Shown: one piece after another, positions 36,654-47,500 of the stretch
Layout: every line of letters begins with the position of its first letter
How positions within the stretch are numbered: position 1 is the stretch's first letter
Made by a program: the position numbers and the translations under genes
Assembly: GCF_900625025.1 (NCBI RefSeq)
Contig: NZ_LR130576.1
Span: forward strand, 243,319-307,318
Source of the DNA: Lachnoclostridium sp. Marseille-P6806
GTDB taxonomy: Bacteria > Bacillota > Clostridia > Lachnospirales > Lachnospiraceae
Length of the DNA stretch: 64,000 nucleotides
Direction of reading: 5' to 3'
Notes under the pieces: model-generated
Told to the model about the DNA's origin: nothing
The model's input: the letters and a program-made list of their open reading frames with translations, nothing else
The model's database searches: none

Positions 36654-37165
36654 TCCCCCACCGCCTTTTTCCCGACAAGAAAATCGTTCTTTTCCTCACG
36701 TCTCCGGAACACTCTGCGGATATTTGTCACGGCCTCCACGGCGCGGGAGTTCTTGTAGCTCCGATGATTCTCGCAGTAAAGCTCATATGTATCAATATCG
36801 CGAAGAACATCGTTAAAATATTCCCGCGTATGCGGCGTCCCGTTGACGATCTCATCATTGAATCGCAGAATTCTTGTCCTCGCCCGCTCCGCGCGCTCTA
36901 ATTCCATGTCCGCAATGCGGCTGTCTCGCTCCGCGTCAATGTCCTGTTTAAGGTCTGCGACCTTTGTTTCAATGACATCCACCTTGCGAATCACCTCGCC
37001 GTTGATCGCCCGCCCGATGTGCTTTGCCAGCCACGACCACGGATTCATCGGGAGCTTTGATACCTGTATCATCGATAAAATAAGGATCGCCGCGACACCT
37101 CCCATCCCCAGCAGATCATCAAAGCGCCGCACCTCAAAAAACTGAATCATCTCCAGCAAAGACAT
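36650..37165 (-). CDS. Phage membrane-anchored coiled-coil protein
   Basis: A 171-residue protein: a short amphipathic start, one span (LLGMGGVAAILILSMIQVS), then a long charged helix (VDVIETKVADLKQDIDAERD, MELERAERARTRILRFNDE) and a basic end. The family is not recognised. Position between the receptor-binding-type gene and the lysis genes, and the single span with a coiled coil, suggest a lysis accessory role. Confidence 0.6.
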   Translation of the reverse strand: MSLLEMIQFFEVRRFDDLLGMGGVAAILILSMIQVSKLPMNPWSWLAKHIGRAINGEVIRKVDVIETKVADLKQDIDAERDSRIADMELERAERARTRILRFNDEIVNGTPHTREYFNDVLRDIDTYELYCENHRSYKNSRAVEAVTNIRRVFRRREEKNDFLVGKKAVGE

Positions 37166-37177
37166 CGTGTCACCCTC

Positions 37178-38458
37178 CTATGCGTAATAGACAAGATAGG
37201 CGTCGCAGCAGGTGTACCACTCATATCTCCGCCATCCCTCATTCGACTGCCCCGGATACCAAAGGCTCCGACTCGCGGCATACGGGCATGACACCGTAAG
37301 CGTATTCCCCGACAAGGACACGGACGGCGCAGCGCTGCCATGCGCACTGTACTTCTCGTAGTCCGAATAGCTGCTCCAACTCATACCGACATTGCGAAGA
37401 ACGATATTATCCGCGGTAATCCCGTGCTGCATGTACTCGGAAACATCAAAGGTATAGGTCTTATTCCCCGACCAGCTACCGGCTCCGCCGGGAAGCGGAT
37501 TTGCCCGACATTCGCCGAGCTTTACCACATGGAGCACCTTGGAGGCATAGCCCGCGGCGTAGGCCGCCGTGCCATCTGCCACAACCTTTGTATAGTGCCC
37601 CTCGCCGCTCTCCGCCGTATTGTTCCCGGTCGGCGTCAGCGTTACCGCGCCATAATCCCGCATGGCTCCGATGAGCCCACTCTCCGTCTCATTCGTGAAT
37701 GTTTTCCCTGTGAGAACATCCGCAGCGGTTGCCGTCCCCACCTTTGTATTTTTCACAATGGCATCCCATGCCGCATTGATATCCGCCACGCCATTTGTGG
37801 AGGGAGTAACGCCATAGGATGCAGCGTGCTCCACTAACGCGCTACATCCATCCTGAAAAGATTGTCTGACCCGCGCAATCTCATTCTCGATATCGCCCAG
37901 CGTTACCTCTACTGTCTCCGAGCCATTATAGGAATACCGCTTTGAGCCGATCATGATGCGAATGGGATAGGGGTTCGGGAGCGCGGACTGCTCTGTCATT
38001 TCCTCGATCTTCCGCACCGCCGCAAGAGATCGGTTCAGCAGATCGCGGAACCCGGACAAATCATCATCGCTCTGGTTACTGTCCATGTTGTAAAGCTCGT
38101 TTCTGGTATTGATGTAAAACTCAAACGTACTGATCTGCTGGCCGTCCCCCATGATTGTGACAACGGCGGTCGTCTTCCCTGCCGTCTCGGAAATCGCAGA
38201 GGGAATCAGGTAACGAATCTCATTCGTATTCTTCCCATCCTCATCCTTTACAATGGTGCAGTCTCCGACCACCGTATGACTCTCCGGCGTAACAGCGGTA
38301 AGGATCGCTGCCGTCGCCTCCGACAAATCCACCTTGTCCCCGTCGCTGTACAGCAAAAAGCGCAGCTCCCGCGTGTTGCTGTCGTTCTGCATGATAAGGA
38401 GCGTATTATTCTTCTGCGGCCTCGCCAGATCGACAATGAACTGATAAGAAATATTCAT
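37178..38458 (-). CDS. Phage BppU-like / receptor-binding region protein
   Basis: A 426-residue protein. Residues 1-115 resemble the BppU N-terminal Ig-like domain (YQFIVDLARPQKNNTLLIMQ, LRFLLYSDGDKVDLSEATAA, TAVVTIMGDGQQISTFEFYI). A short coiled segment follows. The middle has the fibre-associated repeat phrase TAADVLTGKTFTNETESGLI (often seen before variable tips), and the C-terminus is a Trp/Tyr-rich beta domain (GMSWSSYSDYEKYSAHGSAA). It is the gene after the giant protein and its terminator. A host-binding role is inferred. Confidence 0.7.
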   Translation of the reverse strand: MNISYQFIVDLARPQKNNTLLIMQNDSNTRELRFLLYSDGDKVDLSEATAAILTAVTPESHTVVGDCTIVKDEDGKNTNEIRYLIPSAISETAGKTTAVVTIMGDGQQISTFEFYINTRNELYNMDSNQSDDDLSGFRDLLNRSLAAVRKIEEMTEQSALPNPYPIRIMIGSKRYSYNGSETVEVTLGDIENEIARVRQSFQDGCSALVEHAASYGVTPSTNGVADINAAWDAIVKNTKVGTATAADVLTGKTFTNETESGLIGAMRDYGAVTLTPTGNNTAESGEGHYTKVVADGTAAYAAGYASKVLHVVKLGECRANPLPGGAGSWSGNKTYTFDVSEYMQHGITADNIVLRNVGMSWSSYSDYEKYSAHGSAAPSVSLSGNTLTVSCPYAASRSLWYPGQSNEGWRRYEWYTCCDAYLVYYA

Positions 38459-38500
38459 ACTTTCCCCCTTGCCGCACTCTTTGCGGCATCCGCTTACACG

Positions 38501-38535
38501 ATAAAAGAAAAAGGGGCGACTTCATAGGTCACCCC
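38501..38535 (-). terminator. Intrinsic terminator after the giant phage gene
   Basis: On the minus strand GGGGTGAC (38,535-38,528) pairs with GTCGCCCC (38,520-38,513), followed by TTTTTCTTTTAT. Strangely it lies directly after the start region's upstream gap of the BppU-like gene in transcript order: the giant gene ends only if it is read before 38,542, so in the minus direction the hairpin separates the giant gene (38,542-49,506) from the BppU-like gene (38,458 down). Confidence 0.75.
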
Positions 38536-38541
38536 CCTGCA

Positions 38542-41500
38542 TCACTTCGCCCAGTCACGAATTACGTTGCGGTAATGACGCACCTTTTCCGCATGTGTCA
38601 TTTTCTTGTTCGTCCCCTGCCTGTCACTCAGATACGCGTACATTTCCGCAAGCCGGTTCTCCATCTTCATCGCCTCACTCCGGTTTGTCCGGAGAAGATT
38701 GATGTACGTCGCCTTATACTCCTCCGTGAGCGACTGCTGCAGGCCCTTGTGCGTGTAGCCGTACCGCACCGCCTTTTCAATGTAATCCTTATAACTGCCG
38801 CCCTGCGTTACGGCGCCAAACACCGCCTTCTTTGCGGCCTCCCCCTTGGGAGAATCTTTTATCCAGCCGGAGAGCTTGCTCTCCGCGGTCTTGCCTTTAT
38901 CCTCCGATATCTTTGTCATAAGGCTCTCGACATTCCGGCTGATTTCTTCCATCTCCGACTTGCTGCCGCTCTCGAACGCCTTGATATAGGCATCCTTGTA
39001 CGTATCGCTGATGTAATCTGATATCCAACCGCCGAACATTTCCTCCGCGTCATACTCCTTGTCGTCCGCCTCGGCAATCGCGGTGTAAATCTTCTCCGTA
39101 TCCTCCCGGATTTTTTCCATCGCCTCCGTATCGCCGTTTATGGCCGCCTGCACATAGGAATCCTTGTATGCCTCGGACAGCTTTGACTTGATGCCGCTGG
39201 TCTTTCCACCGTATTCAATATAGGCGTCAAGAGCCTCCTCGACGTCTTCTCCGGTTTCCACGCTGTTAAGAACCATTTGCTTATACATGTTTTTGGCTTC
39301 CGACGTCGTTTTGAACAGATTCCGGCCGCCCCACAGATCGTTGATCTCGTTGTACACCGCGCGGAACTCGCGCGTGACATTGGCAAACGGGATCCCCGTT
39401 GCAAGGGAAATGATCTGCGAGGAAGAATACAGCACGCCATACGGTTCCAGCTTCGCCCTTTCTCCGCTGCTTGTCTTTTCAACATATTCCTTGATCTGTG
39501 TCATGGAGGAGAGCATCCTCTGCACCGCCTGTATATCAAACGGCGCGTTGCTGTTCTGGAACTTGTTGCCCTCCACCGCGCTGCCGATCATATCCCAGAA
39601 CGTTTTGATCCGCGGAATCATCGTCAGCGGATTCAGATTGTCGAGGAAATTTGATCTCCAATACTGCAAAAATACATCAAGCCATTTCGTCTCATCATCG
39701 TCGTTTCTAAACGCGTCTTGTATAGCTGCCGCGCCCGCCGTCATGAGAGACGTCACCGTGTGGACAAAGACCGCCCGGGCAAAACCCGCCGCCGTCTTTT
39801 TGCTTAAGCCGTCATGCTGCACATCCATCCACTTCTGCAAAAGCATGTTGTAGGTCTTGGTCGGCTCCGCCATAAAGGCCGAGAAATACCGATCCATCTG
39901 ATCGCCCGAACGCATAAACTGCGACCGGAACAGCGTGGTATCGATCACCTGCGTCTTACTTACAAGGTTCTCAAAGCGCGCATTGACGGCATCCGCAAAT
40001 TCCTGCGTATACGTGCCGCCCTGAACCGTTGCTTTCCCTGCCTTTTTGAACTCACCCTCAACAATGCCGTACTCGCCGCGGTAAAGGTTCGCCCACGTGA
40101 TATCATCCGCCTTTCCGGCAAGATACATTGTCGCGTTTACAACCCTGTCCTGTGTCGATTCCAGACCGGTGATCTGCTGCTTCATGGACTGCGTAATTAC
40201 GCCGTCGACGTTGCCGTTCGATTTCGCCCAGCAAAGCGCAGAGGTTTCCTCTCTCATCTGGTCAGCCGCCGCGTTCGGGAGGAACCCTTTTGCCAGTTTG
40301 TTATAGTCCTCAACAACGCCCGCACGGAACCACGCCGTAGGCTGCTGAAAGACCACCCGGGCATTTCCCGCAATCGCTGCCGCCTTATATTTGCTTGTCA
40401 GCGTGGAGAGCGGTGCTTCCTCGTGCTCCGAGCGCTCATTGGCATTGAGGTCGCCGATCAGCTTCTCGAAATACTCTGTCCCTTTCTTTCCGTATATCTT
40501 TTCAATATCGCCTTTAACCGTGACCTGCCGCAGAAACGCGCCATCCGCTACTTTCTCGATGGTCTTATGGTTGTACACGCCGAGCACATCCTGCAATGCC
40601 GGGGCATAGGCGTTGTAGGTCGCCATGTCCGAAACATGCTGCGAGAACACCTCAAAGATATCTCGAACGACAAGCGGATTGTTCGCGTTCGGGACGGTCT
40701 TTTTCGTCATGCCCATGTTCTTGACTGCATTGATAAGCCCCCGGTTATTGGCATTGTTGTTGCTCAGCCGTACCGTCGTCTTATCGACGCTGATCGGGTA
40801 ATAGTCCGCCTCTCCGAACTTGTCATAGCCATACAAGGCCTCCGATGCCTCGTTCCCCCACGCCGCCGCGTTCTTTGCCATGAACTGCTGCATGGCATCC
40901 GCAATCCGCTTCTGCTCCGCTGTGAGCGTCCCCGTAATCGAGGATATCTCCTCCGCCGTGAAGAACTGCGCATCCTGCGAAATCACCTTGCCGAAGCGCC
41001 GTCGGATATCATCCGCCACAATGCCGCCCTGCGTATGGAGCATGGCCTGCTGGCGCTTCTCGAGCTCATAGAGGCCCATGATCTGCGCCGTGGTGAGCTG
41101 AATGCTCCCATAGCCTCCATTGAAGCGGTGCAGCTCTGCCTTTTCCCCTGTCCATTTCGCAAGCTCAGAGAAGCGCACCCCTGCCATCACGCCGTCCACA
41201 TACGCGCCGTGCCGCTTCTTCCTGTCTCCGTACATGAACTCTGCCGCTTCACGAACATCCTTAATCTTCTGCGACTGCGCCCGGAGCAGAATGTCATAGG
41301 TCGCCTTTCCGCCCTCGCCCATCGCATGAAAATAGGTGTCCGGCGTGGCGTTCGTGAGCTCAAGGAAGTTCGCCCCGGATTCCAGAACGCCCGCCTTATT
41401 CCGGTGCAGGCGCTCACGATGCACCTTTACATATGAGTGATACTGCTCCGCAATGTCTTCATACTGTACGGAATGATCGGTCAGCATACGCCCATAGTTG

Positions 41501-44500
41501 TTCATGGCGCTTGTGACGTTCCGGAGAATCTGGCTTACGGTATGCAGATCCGCCGAGCTTAAGGTACTGATGCTGACCGACGTTTTATCTTTCATCAGGG
41601 CGTCGATATCGTCCAGAAGCTCCTCATCCAGAAGATTGAGGAAATTCTCGTCCATATCCGGAGCCACTTTCCCGCTCTGCGCCTGCTCATACATCGCCCG
41701 GACCCGCGCCATCCTTTCCGCGATTGTCCGCTGTGCCTGCGTGCCGAGCCCCTGCTCCATCGCCCTGTGATACGCGGCAAGAGCCTCCTCGCGGCTCCCA
41801 AACTCGCGCGTGGAATAGACCGGATGCCCCGCCGTATCTTTCGTGAAAAGATACCGGAGCCGGAACCTCCCGTCCCTTGTCTCCCGGATATACGGACGGC
41901 TGATATCAATGGAATCCAGAAGCTCAGCGGCAAACCGCTCGATGCCCTTCGGCACGTGCTTATTGTCCGTGGGATTATCCAGACGTTCAAACAGCTCCCC
42001 CCAGCGCCTGGTAATCATGTCCTGCTCATGCCGGACACGGCGATTCTCTGCCGCCCGCTGGTTCCGCTGCCTGTTCTGCGCCCGAAGCCGCGCCATGTCC
42101 TCCCGGTACTTCCCGTTCTTCTGTTCCCGGAGATCAGACAGACGGCCCTGGTACTTCTCCGCGATCTGCCTGCGGGACTTGGCAAGGCGCTCCGTGTACC
42201 TCGCCCGAAGATCGGCGCGATACTTCCTGCTGCGCTGCTTCATTTTCTCCTTTGCTTTCCAGAGCCGTTCCTTTGCCTTTTTGTCCGCCGTCTCCCGGCC
42301 TGTCTCCTCAAAATAGCGTTCGACGATTTTCAGCGCCGTATCATACGCCGCCTGCTCGTTGTCCGCGCCGTAATCATTCGCTGCCCGGGGACGCAGCGTC
42401 TCCATCGCGTCCGCCAGAACCACCGGCTGATCGCCCGCATTCACATCCGCATCCATCACGCCATAAGAAAGCTCTGCCAGCTCCGTGAATGCCCGGTCAA
42501 GCGGCATCCCGTTCTTCTGGTCTATCCGAAGCCCCGGCACCACACGCCGGAACGCCGAGAGCGAGCCATACTGCGCCCTGACGTTCTGGAGCTGCTCCGC
42601 ATTCAGCTTCACTGTATAGCTTCCCAGCGCCTCACGGAACCCGTCATACTCCTCCTGTCCGATCATGCTCTGCGTGTGGTCGATCACGGGCTGCGCAACC
42701 TCCGTGAGAACCCGCAGCATATCCCCGTAATCGACATTTTTCGCCTGCTTCATGTAGGCAAAGACCTTTTCAAGGTTGCCGGACAGCTCACTGACCCGGT
42801 ACCCGCTCCCGGTTTCCCGGATGATCTCCGTCGCCGCGCGGCGGGCAGCCGACTTACTGACCGGAATATCCTTCAGCGCCTCGGCCCCCTCCTCGAGAAT
42901 CGGGACAGAGGTGTCGAACGACTGCTGCATATCCGCGTCCGAGGTGAACATCGTCTCGTAGCGGGAAAGCTCCGCACCGTCGCCGTCAGAGATTTCATCG
43001 AAGAACGAAAGGGAACGGCGGAGATCGGTCATATTGACATTTTCCGTGTGACTTTTTATAGTATTTATAGATGCATCGGAAACAGGAGCGCTTCGGGCGT
43101 ATAGAGAACCGGCCTCGGCAGGACTCGCCTGTAGAGATGCATCTGTTTTGTTTATATAAGCAGATACGATATCTATCTTTTTCCTTGATCTATCGGCCAC
43201 TGCTTCTACAACGTAAAAATATCCATCGCCAATCCTCTTTTGCAGTTTAATCATAGAGGCTGGCATTCCATCACTATTCGATATAAATGATGTTTTTCTA
43301 TCGAGAACCCAAATCTTATCAAAATTGTTTACAACATACTTTATTCTGGCAAGATCATCAGGGTTTTTCATGCTATGATCCGTTTTGCCATTTGCACCAT
43401 GCTCATTGATTATATGTCTGATGGCATCAACAGTAATTTCATTCCCATACTTAGAAATATCAATCCTAAGTGTTCTATTGACATAATCAATAATTTCATT
43501 AGGAACACTCTCATCAAAGTCATAGAATGATTTTCCGCTGTACTTTCCGCTTTCTATTTCTTTGTACATTTTTGAAAGTACGGGATCCACGCTCACCGAG
43601 AACCGGATATCCTCTACCTCGTTGACCGCCTCCGCTCTCGCCGCCTCGTCCCCTGCGGGGTACAGCTCATAGCGAATGCCACGCTCATCCAGCGCATCCT
43701 TAAAGGAATCACTCACGCTGTCCGGCGCAATGACCCTTGCAATCTCATCCAGCATCACACTGCGCATCGGCTTTGCCTCAAAATAGCCGGTCGGCATATT
43801 TGCCACTTCATTAGCAAGACGGATAATATCCCTGCCCACGCCGACATACGGGTGCGTCGCATACTCGTTTTTCAAATATTTTTCAATCTTTTCCGGATCA
43901 TTCGGATATCTGTTGTATGCGTCGCCGATGCCCTTCGACGCGCTGTAAATATCATCCTCCCTACTTATCCTCTTTGCGATATTGTAGAACTTATCCGATA
44001 TTTTTTTCTTCGCATCCGCATACTCTTCATCACTGAGCTGCTTTAACTGTTCTTCATGACTGCGCATATCTTCTATGCTGTCAAAGTTGCGGGTAGCCAT
44101 AGAGAAAATAACCGCATCGCCGATAGCTCCATTGCCTTTTGCCGCATCGGCATTCATGACTTTTACAAGATTGTTCAATGTCACGGGAAGATGAAGCGCT
44201 CGAAAGCTCCTGCGATTCCCAGCGGCATCAAACGGGTCTTTGTCAGTTCGAATCCCGGACTTGCCTACCATCGCCGAATATGTCTGTTTAAGCCATGCGG
44301 TCAGATCATCAAGATTATCAATCTTAGCGTTGATATCCGCTTGGATTGCGGCATGATCCCTTACTTTTTCCGTATGGGTTTGGTTGCCGTTCTCGTAGTA
44401 GTCAAGCGCATTTTTAAGACTGTCAAACATACTTGAGAATCCGAATGGACGATCAGCGTACTGCATGACGCGCTTTGCCTTAGCTTCGGGAAATATTTTC

Positions 44501-47500
44501 GCATAATCGTAATAAGCACGCTTCATTACATCGCCGTACTTGGCTTTCTTTTCGCCCACAGTCAGATACTTATCGGCATTTACATCTTCGAGACGGATAT
44601 CCTTGAGCGCATCACGCATAGCATCGTACTTGCGGACGTTATCAGCAGAATATTTTTCATTTGATACTTCCTTGATGTTGTCCGATACTTCAATCCCCTT
44701 GGCGGCAAGATATGCGGCTTTTATACCAAAGTTTCCTCTGGCCTCTACCACAAGCGCATCAAGACCTTGGGACGCAATATCGGAGGCTCTCACGCTGTTA
44801 AAGCGTTTTGCCTCCTGTATAAGATATGTGGGCACCATGCCGGACATGTCTGCGGACATTTTATTTGCAATCTCATAACGCGCATCATCCTTGACCTCGT
44901 ATTCAATCGTCGGGAACGTAGGCGTATATGCGTCGCCGCCGTATACGCAGTTGTTCCTTTTAGCGGGATCGACCGTGTCCTTGTGGAACAGAACGGAAAT
45001 ATCTCCGTATTTGCTGTGCTCCATTCCCGCTCGGATGATCGCGATAGAGGGAGACGGAAACCCGCCTAACTCGATATCGGACATGAACTGTTCTTCTGAC
45101 AGATTATGCACCGCAATAAGATTGCCTTTCTGCTGCACTCCTACATCAAGAGAGAACCGCTTGCCGGCCTTGGGAATACTCTGAATCACCTCTTCGGCAT
45201 TCCGAACCGCTTCGGATGTGCTGAGCAGGTGATTGCCCGCAGAGGGATTGCTTTTCCCGTCGAAAGAGTGTATGTTGTTTTTAGAAAGCTCTGGTTGAGT
45301 ATCAAGGACAGTTTCATCGGTCACTTGAGTAACCGGAGCTTTCTGTATTCTGGTGATGTCATAAACATACTCCTTGCCATCAGCATCAAGCCGATCATTC
45401 AATACACCCATATACGCTGCATACTGACCGTTATCCTCAATCAGGAACAGTACATCATAATAATTCCATCCGCGCTTTGCATCCTTGCTGTGTTTAGCTT
45501 CTTTGTTCCTCTCCCAACTGCGCATTTGTGCATTTTCGATAATCGAGGGAATGCCTGTATGCGCATTGAATTTTGCTGCTTTTTCCGACGGTCGCGCCAA
45601 GTAAGTATCATTTGAACCGGTATATTCCCGCGCAAAGTCCGTATCAATATACACACGGTTTCCGTTATCTTTAATTACATAAGAATTTCCAGTAAGTTTG
45701 AGCAACTCACCTTTGACATATTTCTGTATCGAACGTGCATCTGACCTTATTTTTGCCGTCGAAAAAGAACGCCCAAGAATAACAGGAATCACTCTGCCGT
45801 TCTCGTCCGTTGCAAAATCTCCGCTCACATCAATAACAGCTTTTTCGCCATCCACAATAAGCGAATACCGCTTATCCGCCATTGTCCCCGTCCCGACTTC
45901 CGCATTCTTCGCGTTCTCGATCGCCGTGTCCATTTCATCAAGGATCATCTGCCGAATCTCACGGGCGCGGTTCTCCGCCATCTCCGCCGTCCTGCGCGAT
46001 GTCCCGGACAGCTCGCCGTTCTTTATGGCATTCCGAATAGACCTTGCGATATTCCCAAAGTAATTCGCAATGTCTCCCAGAATCCCCCTCGACTTCTCCG
46101 GCGTGTACTTCTTCTGCATCCACGTATTCAGATCATGAATGCCCTCTTTCGACGTGAACAGTCCGGCGATGGAATCATTGACCGCCTCGCCCAGAGCGTC
46201 GTGAAAGGTCTTTGTCCCCTCCACATCGTTGTATGCCGCCTGATACTTCTTGCCGATGGCCGTGAGCTGATCGGCTCCATAGGTATCGGCGATATACAAA
46301 AGCACCGCATTCCGGACGCGCTGCGCCCCTGCCGCATTGTGCGCCTGCATGACCTCGCCGAAGCCCTCGTGGAAGATCGTGTTATACAGATGCTCCGTGT
46401 TGCCGGTATTCAGCGTGATCCGCTGCATGGCCCGATCAAAGCTCCCGTTGATGCCGGAGCTCATATCGTCCGAAAGAACCACATCCACCCGGAGCGCCTT
46501 GGCAAGTCCGTTCACCAGCGGCATGTAGCTGTTGTCCTTTGTGTTTCTCCGGTTGTCGGTCACCATACCGGAGCCGCGCCGTGCGATGCTCTTACCCTGC
46601 CGCACCGCATCAACAAGCGCCTGCCGGCTTGTTTCCTGCGCTCCAAGCTCATAGATGGCCCGCAGCTCGCCCTTATTCATAAACGCCTTATAGCCGTACT
46701 GATCGGCGTTATAAAGGGTATCAAAATCACGCGTCCCCGCCGCGCCCTGTGAATAGTAGCGGGAGAACGCATTGTTGTACTGTCCGACCGGCGTGCCGCT
46801 CTTGTAATGGTCAAGATAGGCATTCATGGTTTCCACGGTTCCCTGCTCCGCGGCATAGCCGTACAGCTTCTGCACCGCGGCATCCGCAAAGGACGCATCC
46901 GAATACGCGATCTCCCTGCCGTCGCTTGTCGCGAGCTTAATCACACGGTGCACCCCGTCCGCAAGGCTGACCGAGGAGATGCCGGTGATCTTCGCCGCAC
47001 CGCCGCCGCGAACCCGCGCCTCTGCATCACGCACCGTCCCCGCATCCGACACACTCCGGCTCGCGCTATCCTTGATGAACTGCACTCGTCCCTCGTTGTA
47101 TGCCGCCTTGCGGGAGGACAGCATCGGAGCCGCCGTCTCCTCACCTCTTGCCCCGCGAAGATACGCCTCTGAGAGAGACATTTTCCCCGATTCCATATCC
47201 GCACGGCTCGCACCGTTTGCTGCCGCCATATCAGAAAGCAGATCGAAATAATGATCAGCATTCTTCCGGGCGGTCGCACTGGTGGAGTTTTTCAACCTCT
47301 GGTACGCATTGCTAAAGCCCTCCGCGCTGCCGGTCTTCGCCGCCTCCAGCATATCCTTGTAGCCCCGCTCCGCGGAGTAGTTCTCCGCCTTTGTCTGCAA
47401 TGCCTCCGGGACAAGCTGATTTTCAAAACGGCGCGCGGCATATGCGTTCTGCTCGTTCTGCACCTCGGCTCTCTGCGCCTTTGTCATTCCCGCGTAATTC

